Assembly (NCBI GenBank): GCA_964521025.1
Contig: CAZFPK010000041.1
Span: forward strand, 1 to 29,239
Direction: 5' to 3'
Length of the DNA stretch: 29,239 bases
From: DRTC01 sp964521025
GTDB taxonomy: Bacteria > Cloacimonadota > Cloacimonadia > Cloacimonadales > TCS61
The position numbers and the translations under genes are program-made. Shown in pieces: positions 23,760-29,239 of the stretch (its first letter is position 1; the number at the start of each line of letters is the position of its first letter). Below the pieces are notes generated by a model, which worked only from the letters and a program-made list of their open reading frames with translations, was not told where the DNA came from and did not search any database.

Positions 23760-24983
23760 ATGTTTTATTTAAATCTGGCGCTTAGGTATTTACGAGGAAG
23801 GAAAAAGGTGTTTTTCACATTCTCCAACATGCTTTCCCTTTTTGGAATCATCATCGGTGTATTTTCCCTGCTGGTCGTTTCCTCGGTGATGAACGGATTT
23901 GAATCCGACATGATGAAGAGGATCATCGGCTCGAAAGCGGAGATAAAGATCTTCCAAAAAAATTACGAGCCGATTTCTAATTATGAAAACATTTTACAAA
24001 AAATTTCATCGATTGAAGAAATAACCGGTTCTGCTCCGGTTTGTGAAATGGAAATGATGATCCGGAACAAAAAAAATCTTTCCTCAACAGTTTGTTTTGG
24101 AATCGATTTTGAGAAGCACAGTCATATTACAGACATTCTCGATAAGATCGTGGTCGGAACTCCATCACCGGAAACATTAGAGGAAGACGGGATCATCATC
24201 GGACTCGATCTTTCTTTGAGTTTGAATGTGTCGGTTGGAGATCATGTGCAGTTATCTTCTCCTTTGGGAACCGAACCCTCTCCGTTCGGTCTGCTGCCGC
24301 GAAATAAAAAAATGAAGATCATCGGACTATTTGTTTCCGGTCTTCCTGAATATGATCGCATATTTTCATATATTTCGCTGAAAAATTCCCAATTTTTTTT
24401 AGGATTTGATGAAAAGATCAGTCATCTCGAAGTCAAAACCCGAGCATCAAAAAAATCATACCGCATTTCTAAAAATATCCAGAAATTTTTAGGAAAGAAT
24501 TATATTGCAGAAGATTGGAGCGATTTCGATGCTAATCTTTTCAATGCTATTAAGATGGAAAAGATCGTGATGTTCCTCGTTCTTGCTTTGATGATCATCC
24601 TTGCTTCTTTTAATATGACCGGAAATTTTATTAAGCTCGTAGCAGAGAAAAAAAATGAGATTGGAATTTTAAAAGCAATGGGAGCAACTGAAAAAGATAT
24701 CGTAAAAATTTTCGTAATTACAGGAATCTGCATCGGGATCATCGGAACTTTTATCGGTTCGTTCCTGGCTTTGATCGTGTTATTTGCCCAGAAAATATGG
24801 CATTTTATTACCATTCCTGTCCCGGGTTTTCCGCTACAGTGGATTCCGGTAGAGATCAGGCTTCGCGATTTTTTGATCGTTCCTGCTGTCGCTATTTTAA
24901 TCAGTTTTTTGACGACTTTGCATCCTGCTCGAAAAACAGTTAAGATAGATCCGATCAAGATAATCAGGGATCAGAAAATATGA
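23760..24983 (+). CDS. LolC/LolE-type ABC transporter permease
   Basis: 407 residues from ATG 23760. An upstream in-frame TTG at 23721 lies inside a hairpin arm and is unlikely. MacB/FtsX architecture: one N-terminal helix in the classic LolC/E start (NLALRYLRGRKK, then SMLSLFG-like SNMLSLFGIIIGVFSLLVVS and VMNGFE), a periplasmic domain (about 50-260), then three helices (ALMIILASFNMTGNFIKLV; ITGICIGIIGTFIGSFLAL; FLIVPAVAILISF). EKKNEIGILKAMGAT is the coupling region for the ATPase. It takes outer-membrane lipoproteins out of the inner membrane for LolA. No lolD ATPase gene is in the window, so the partner must be elsewhere. Confidence 0.9.
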   Translation: MFYLNLALRYLRGRKKVFFTFSNMLSLFGIIIGVFSLLVVSSVMNGFESDMMKRIIGSKAEIKIFQKNYEPISNYENILQKISSIEEITGSAPVCEMEMMIRNKKNLSSTVCFGIDFEKHSHITDILDKIVVGTPSPETLEEDGIIIGLDLSLSLNVSVGDHVQLSSPLGTEPSPFGLLPRNKKMKIIGLFVSGLPEYDRIFSYISLKNSQFFLGFDEKISHLEVKTRASKKSYRISKNIQKFLGKNYIAEDWSDFDANLFNAIKMEKIVMFLVLALMIILASFNMTGNFIKLVAEKKNEIGILKAMGATEKDIVKIFVITGICIGIIGTFIGSFLALIVLFAQKIWHFITIPVPGFPLQWIPVEIRLRDFLIVPAVAILISFLTTLHPARKTVKIDPIKIIRDQKI

Positions 24984-25354
24984 CCGGGAATCTTTAGAAT
25001 TTTCTTCATCATTCCTGATCCCGCAGACTGTGTGAAAACACAACTTTCTTCATCGTTCCCAATCTCCCGATTGGGAATGTAATAAATCAAATCCTTGTTT
25101 GGAAATTAATGATGTAAAACCTTCAAGGTTTGTTAAAAAAGAGTTCTGAATAATTGGGTGTTTTTGAGAATTCTGGAAAAAATCAGAAATTCCAATTATT
25201 TAACTCAACCGCTATCCGTCTTCGCCGGACTAAAGACCCAAATCTCTGGAAAAGAGAAGGGGAAACGGAAGTCATCCCTCTCTTTGGAGAGAAGGACCGA
25301 GGGTGAGTTAGATATTGGATTATGCAGAATCCTTTGTTAAAAAAAAATGGAGAA
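24984..25354. other. Spacer with several palindromic repeats
   Basis: No gene is seen. Hairpins: TGTGT/ACACA, loop GAAA (25029-25042); TTCCCAATC/GATTGGGAA, loop TCCC (25056-25077), a relative of 12652-12680; AAACCTTCAAGGTTT (25117-25131), the sister of 18721-18737. At 25276-25303, CTCTC/GAGAG (25278-25291) competes with CCCTC/GAGGG. The last lies about 50 bases before the glycosidase start codon and could form in its leader. Confidence 0.55.
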
Positions 25355-28018
25355 ATGGTGAAAAAAATATTATTTCTAATTTTTTCGTTACTACTAAGCT
25401 CGCTTCTTTGCGGAGAAAAAGAAATGAAGATAACTCCTCAATACGATTATTTTACAAAAGAAAGAATAGGAAATTTCCTTGTATATTTACCAGAAAAAGA
25501 AGAAGATAGAACAATCGATCTCATTTTTCAAGACAGCCTGCTAATTAAGGACTTTCCTCTAAAATCCGGGATCATCAATTATGTTCCGTTTCCTTTGTAT
25601 GATCTGAAGATGGGAAAAAACGAGATAATTTCCAAATTGAAAACAGAAATAGATACTGTAGAAATTACTATTCCTGTTTTGAAATTACCTCCCAGACAAA
25701 ATGAAGTTAAGATCGATAAAGCAACCGGCGGCTTGCTCATGGACGGACTTCCCTTCTTTCCTTTTGGATTTTATTGTTATTCTCCGATGCAGCCGACCCT
25801 CCCTGAAGAAGAAGTTGTCAAAGGTTTTAATATGATCTCACCCTATCAGCGGATCGAGAAAAAAACTCTCAAGGAACGCAGGAAATACATGGATCGTTGT
25901 GCCGCTCTGGGCATGAAAGTAAATTATAATCTGTGCAGTATTGCCGGAGGAGGAGGAGTTGGGTCTGATCGTCAGCGCATTCCGGAAGCAGAACTGGAAA
26001 AACTTTTGCGAAAAGAGATCGAGACTTTTAAGGATCATCCGGCACTGCTGTCATGGTATATCAGCGACGAACCGGTTGGTCAGGGAATGGCTGTTGAAAA
26101 ACTGGAAAAAGCATATAACTTGATCAAGAAATTGGATCCTTATCATCCGGTGGCAGTAGTTTTTATGACTCCTAAAAAATCCCGGAAATTCGCTCATATT
26201 TTTGATATTGCCATGGCAGACCCTTATCCAATTCCGCAGGGAAATATTCTCGATGTCGGAAAAACCGCTTATTATTTGAGCAATGAATATTTCCTGGAAA
26301 AATCTTCCTGGATCGTACCGCAGGCATTCGGCGGCGGAGAGTGGTGGGAACGCGAACCAACTGCAAACGAATTGCGCATGATCACCTATCACTCGATCAT
26401 CAATAAAGCTGCCGGTATCCAGTATTTTGTCCGGCATGGAATGAATTCCTTTCCGAAATCTACTTCTGCCTGGGCAGAATGCGGAACAATTGCTCTGGAA
26501 ATCGCAGAATTAACTCCCTATCTTTTATCCAATGAACCACAACCGGAAATAGAATGTACGGATAAATCATTAAGATTCAATGCCTGGCAAAAAGGTAATA
26601 AGATCGTCATCCTGGTTCTGAACACGAAAAATGAACCGGTAGAAATGGAAATTGCTTTGAAAGATATTGAATTTTCCGGAGAAGCAAATTTGATCTTTGA
26701 GAATAGAACGATTGAGATGAAAAAAGGAAAGATCAGCGAATTTATCGATGCTTACGGAACAAGATGTTATCAAATCCGGATCGAACCGGATGCTCCCTCC
26801 CAGGTCGAGACCAGTCCTTTGTGTATGAACATAAATCCGAGTTTTGAAGATAATGCGACCGTTGGAGTTCCTGCCGGATGTTACGCCAGAAACAAAAAGG
26901 ATAGAGGAGCAACATATTTCATCGATGCGAGAATTTCTTTTCACGGGGAACATTCTTTAAGGCTAACGACTCCAACGGAAAATGAAGGAATGTATTTACG
27001 GTTTTATCAAAATGAATATAAAGTTGGAAAATCCTATAATTTCTCAATATGGGCAAAAGCAGAAAGATCAGATTTCATTCCTGAAAAAAAAAGATTCTTA
27101 ATAATTAAATTATTTAGAAAGATATTCAAGATCAAAGAAAAAAGTAAAAAAATGAGTTTCAGCATCAGGATCTGCGGGGAAGAAAAAGTTTTTACTTTAA
27201 CCGAATACTGGAAAAAATATTCATTCGACCTGAAAGCACTGAATGAAAATAAAAAATCGACCACCCGCATAGAATTATTGGGAAAAGGAACTGCCTGGTT
27301 CGATTTGATGCAGATCGTCAGCGACCTCGGGATTTCTCAAAAAATGAAAAATGGAAAGATCTCGGCTGAAATCCTGACCGAACATAAAAACAGCGAGCTC
27401 CGGTTTACTCTCGACGGAACCGAAGCTGATTCAAATTCCACTCTTTATACACAACCGATTACAATCGATAAAACCTGCACTTTGAAAGCATCGGTTTTCC
27501 AAAACAGAGAAAAATTCGGTTTCGCGGAAAAACATTTTTATCTTCATAAAGCAACCGGTAGAAAAATTAAATATCTGACCAAATATAAAAGATACGATGC
27601 CGGAGGAAATTGCGGTCTGGTAAACGGAACATTCGGAAGTTTGTATCATCGCGACGGAAACTGGCAGGGATTCAAAGAGAACGACTTTTCCGTGATCCTC
27701 GATCTTGATGAAGTGATAGAGATAAACTCCATCAAAATCCGTTTCCTGGAAAAAACATCATCCTGGATATTTCTGCCGGAAGCGGTTGAAATCGCCATCT
27801 CCAAAGATGATAAAAATTATAAAGTCATTTCCAAGAGAAAAAACGATATTCCGGAAAATTATCGTGATGCTTTTATCGAAGAATTTGTGGTCGAATTGAA
27901 AAGTAAAAAAGCCAGGTTTATTCGCATTTTAGCAAAGAATATCAAAAAATGTCCCGACTGGCATAACGGAGCAGGAGATAAAACCTGGATATTTACGGAT
28001 GAGATCGTGGTTGAATAG
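25355..28018 (+). CDS. Exported multidomain glycoside-hydrolase-like protein
   Basis: 887 residues from ATG 25355; GGAG at 25349-25352 serves this or GTG 25358, while an upstream ATG at 25322 lacks a site. The signal peptide has core ILFLIFSLLLSSLL. After a short beta domain comes a TIM-barrel-like catalytic region (about 130-450): PFFPFGFYCYSP, KDHPALLSWYISDEPVGQG with a DEP glutamate in the acid/base position, and AAGIQYFVRHGMNSFP. A beta domain follows, then a carbohydrate-binding-like jelly roll (INPSFEDN, about 490-640), a chitobiase-C-type segment (LRFTLDGTEADSNSTLYTQP) and a final F5/8C-like domain (GLVNGTFGS to the end), an order familiar from GH20-type enzymes. Substrate unknown; likely glycan degradation at the cell surface. 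Confidence 0.75.
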   Translation: MVKKILFLIFSLLLSSLLCGEKEMKITPQYDYFTKERIGNFLVYLPEKEEDRTIDLIFQDSLLIKDFPLKSGIINYVPFPLYDLKMGKNEIISKLKTEIDTVEITIPVLKLPPRQNEVKIDKATGGLLMDGLPFFPFGFYCYSPMQPTLPEEEVVKGFNMISPYQRIEKKTLKERRKYMDRCAALGMKVNYNLCSIAGGGGVGSDRQRIPEAELEKLLRKEIETFKDHPALLSWYISDEPVGQGMAVEKLEKAYNLIKKLDPYHPVAVVFMTPKKSRKFAHIFDIAMADPYPIPQGNILDVGKTAYYLSNEYFLEKSSWIVPQAFGGGEWWEREPTANELRMITYHSIINKAAGIQYFVRHGMNSFPKSTSAWAECGTIALEIAELTPYLLSNEPQPEIECTDKSLRFNAWQKGNKIVILVLNTKNEPVEMEIALKDIEFSGEANLIFENRTIEMKKGKISEFIDAYGTRCYQIRIEPDAPSQVETSPLCMNINPSFEDNATVGVPAGCYARNKKDRGATYFIDARISFHGEHSLRLTTPTENEGMYLRFYQNEYKVGKSYNFSIWAKAERSDFIPEKKRFLIIKLFRKIFKIKEKSKKMSFSIRICGEEKVFTLTEYWKKYSFDLKALNENKKSTTRIELLGKGTAWFDLMQIVSDLGISQKMKNGKISAEILTEHKNSELRFTLDGTEADSNSTLYTQPITIDKTCTLKASVFQNREKFGFAEKHFYLHKATGRKIKYLTKYKRYDAGGNCGLVNGTFGSLYHRDGNWQGFKENDFSVILDLDEVIEINSIKIRFLEKTSSWIFLPEAVEIAISKDDKNYKVISKRKNDIPENYRDAFIEEFVVELKSKKARFIRILAKNIKKCPDWHNGAGDKTWIFTDEIVVE

Positions 28019-28186
28019 GCTAACAAATTACATAACAAAATACAAATGACAAATAAATTTCAAATTTCAAACAATAAATCTCAAACAGAATTGATTTAAA
28101 ACCTTTAATGTCTGTAAAATAGATTGAAATTCTGATAAAATAAAATCAGCGTCCAATTCGCGAAAATCAGCGGAAACAATAAAAAA
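28019..28186. repeat. A/T-rich and GCG-rich dispersed repeat blocks
   Basis: 28020-28080 is a run of AAATTTCAAATTTCAAA-like words, comparable to 715-775. 28085-28140 resembles 18691-18755 (TTGATTTAAAACCTT..., then ATTGAAATTCTGATAAA). 28147-28175 carries near-repeated ATCAGCG/AATTCGCG words like those at 18843-18875. The order of blocks is the same as upstream of recG, so this looks like a second, diverged copy of one composite repeat. Confidence 0.5.
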
Positions 28187-28263
28187 TGGTGGGTGATACG
28201 GGATTCGAACCTGTGACCTCTACGATGTCAACGTAGCACTCTAACCAACTGAGCTAATCACCC
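28187..28263 (-). tRNA. tRNA-Val (anticodon GAC), CCA encoded
   Basis: On the minus strand: acceptor GGGTGAT/ATCACCC, D stem GCTC/GAGT (one G.U), anticodon stem CTACG/CGTAG with loop TTGACAT and so anticodon GAC (valine), T stem ACAGG/CCTGT with loop TTCGAAT, discriminator A at 28190 and CCA at 28189-28187. All stems close. A T-run follows the CCA. Confidence 0.97.
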
Positions 28264-28273
28264 ACGCGAATGA

Positions 28274-28302
28274 AAAGATTTTTTTGATAGATTTTTCGTC
28301 AA
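28274..28302 (-). promoter_or_regulatory. Possible promoter of tRNA-Val
   Basis: On the minus strand TTGACG (28302-28297), a 17-nt spacer, and ATCTTT (28279-28274), with the -10 ending 10 bases before the tRNA. The -35 is good but the -10 is poor. Confidence 0.35.
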
Positions 28303-28606
28303 GTTTTTGAAGATGATTTTTTAAGTACAATTCAGGCGAATTGTTTTACAATCCAAATTCACTTCATTTCCTTCAAATCCGGAGTCCTCGATTTCAAATC
28401 CCAAAATTAAGAGCATTCTTTTCAAAAAACGAAAAATCAAGCAGATTTCATTTCTAATCAAACCTCTTTTGGTTCGATCAGACCAGAACAAAGAAGTATC
28501 ACGATTCTCCGAATCGTTGTCATTGAGGGTCTCCGACTCGCCTTTTTATGATGTAACCCTGTTTAGAGTTTTTATCCGGAAATTAAATCGGAGATTCAAA
28601 AATACA
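28303..28606. other. Spacer with triloop hairpins
   Basis: No gene is seen. Hairpins: ACGATTC-TCC-GAATCGT (28501-28517), perfect; GGGTC-TCC-GACTC (28527-28539) with one G.T and CCTTTTT two bases later; a weak AACC/GGTT (28461-28474). The last two may end transcription coming from the left, but nothing on the plus strand there needs it. Confidence 0.5.
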
Positions 28607-28623
28607 ACGGAACGGAGTTCCGT
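28607..28623 (-). terminator. Triloop hairpin right after mgtE, possible terminator
   Basis: Arms ACGGAAC/GTTCCGT, 3-nt loop (GGA on plus, TCC on minus), one base beyond the mgtE stop codon. On the minus strand it is followed by TGTATTTTTG. It has the same 7-bp/TCC design as 28501-28517, so it could be a dispersed palindrome used as a terminator. Confidence 0.5.
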
Positions 28624-28624
28624 G

Positions 28625-29239
28625 TTACAAAAGCAAAGTCGCTAATCCCAGGAAGGAAGCGAATCCCCCGATATCGGTCAGCATAGTAATGATCACGCTG
28701 GAAGCGAGAGCAGGATCGATTTTCAAGGTTTTCATCACTACCGGGATGAGAGAACCGATCAAACCGGCGATGAACATATTGCAGATCATTGCTGTTCCCA
28801 GCACAACCCCGAGCATGATATTTCCTTTTAAAAAATAAGCGATCAACATGGCAGCAGAACCGATCAGAATTCCATTGATTATCCCAACCGAGACTTCTTT
28901 GAAAATCGCTTTGAAAGTATTATGAATGGTCAATTCACCTAGAGCAATTCCGCGCGTAATCACGGTTAAAGTCTGGGTTCCGGAATTTCCTCCTAATCCG
29001 GCAACGATCGGCATTAAAACTGCGAGGAAGGAAAGACGGGCGATTGTTGACTCAAAAATCCCGACAACTGTTGAGACCAGAAGAGCGGTAAATAAATTCA
29101 AAGTCAACCAGGGAAGCCGTTTACGAACCGAACTCAACGGTGTTGTAAAAACTCTGTCCTCGCTTTCCAATCCGACCATTTTATAGGCATCTTCAGAAGC
29201 TTCTTCATCGATAACATCGATAATATCATCGACGGTGAT
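28625..29239 (-). CDS. mgtE: Magnesium transporter MgtE, C-terminal part (cut by window end)
   Basis: 205 codons are visible on the minus strand; the frame is open to 29239, so the start lies beyond the window. An ATG at 29179 is internal: the 20 codons before it (ITVDDIIDVIDEEASEDAYK) are the normal end of the MgtE CBS domain. The membrane domain follows: RLPWLTLNLF plug-helix start, PIVAGLGGNSGTQTLTVITR with the conserved GN.GtQ, GLIGSLIPVVMKTL and SSVIITMLTDIGGFASFLGL with the TD..GF ion-path residues. It imports Mg2+ across the inner membrane, gated by cytoplasmic Mg2+. The cytoplasmic N domain is outside the window. Confidence 0.95.
   Translation of the reverse strand: MTVDDIIDVIDEEASEDAYKMVGLESEDRVFTTPLSSVRKRLPWLTLNLFTALLVSTVVGIFESTIARLSFLAVLMPIVAGLGGNSGTQTLTVITRGIALGELTIHNTFKAIFKEVSVGIINGILIGSAAMLIAYFLKGNIMLGVVLGTAMICNMFIAGLIGSLIPVVMKTLKIDPALASSVIITMLTDIGGFASFLGLATLLL

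Noticed and set aside
24500..24958. 152-codon minus-strand frame inside the permease gene
   Set aside because: Antisense shadow of the MacB/FtsX helices.

Overview
The window looks like a piece of a low-GC, diderm (outer-membrane) bacterial chromosome. The didermy rests on an outer-membrane beta-barrel gene with a C-terminal Phe, a LolA-like gene and a LolC/E-type permease. Overall gene style, the six-bladed beta-propeller protein and the many dispersed palindromic intergenic repeats recall the FCB group, and Cloacimonadota would be my first guess. That is inference only: no rRNA or other decisive marker is present.

Layout. 1-3338: a broken EamA-type transporter end, a repeat-rich spacer, then a visibly AT-rich cassette of a small leader-bearing peptide gene (interrupted by TAA), a strong hairpin, a beta-propeller protein and an overlapping thioredoxin-like CxxC protein. 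3406-6340: fur and feoB, each preceded by the same Fur-box-like 17-mer. 6421-6975: a small methyltransferase. 7272-12404: a tetR-led operon (TetR, MMPL/RND exporter, LolA-like periplasmic protein, DUF1302-like barrel), with near-identical 16-bp palindromes in front of tetR and the exporter gene. 12822-14129: a DUF4143-type ATPase whose Walker B glutamate is replaced by Lys. 14248-15312: a third Fur box, then feoA (His-rich), feoC and a small membrane protein, about 8 kb from feoB. 15367-15756: a gene interrupted by TAA. 15783-16790 (minus): a secreted SUMF1/FGE-like protein. 16893-18652: a two-gene ATPase plus TOPRIM (DUF4276-like) pair, a candidate defence module. 18893-20977: recG. 20994-21287: a dense array of DNA hairpins. 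21316-23666: an Ldh-family dehydrogenase and mannose-6-phosphate isomerase. 23760-24983: a LolC/E-type permease. 25355-28018: a large exported multidomain glycoside-hydrolase-like protein. 28187-28263 (minus): tRNA-Val(GAC). 28625-29239 (minus): the C-terminal part of an MgtE magnesium transporter, cut by the window end.

How it works together. The clearest regulatory logic is an iron regulon (fur, feoB, feoA-feoC sharing one box) and a TetR-controlled envelope lipid/hydrophobe export operon. The intergenic DNA is the least ordinary part. Many spacers hold short perfect hairpins (6-9 bp stems, 3-4 nt loops) whose stem sequences differ completely while architecture, and often the loop (GGA/TCC or GAA/TTC), stays the same. 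Three reading frames are interrupted by a single TAA, suggesting local gene decay or assembly errors.
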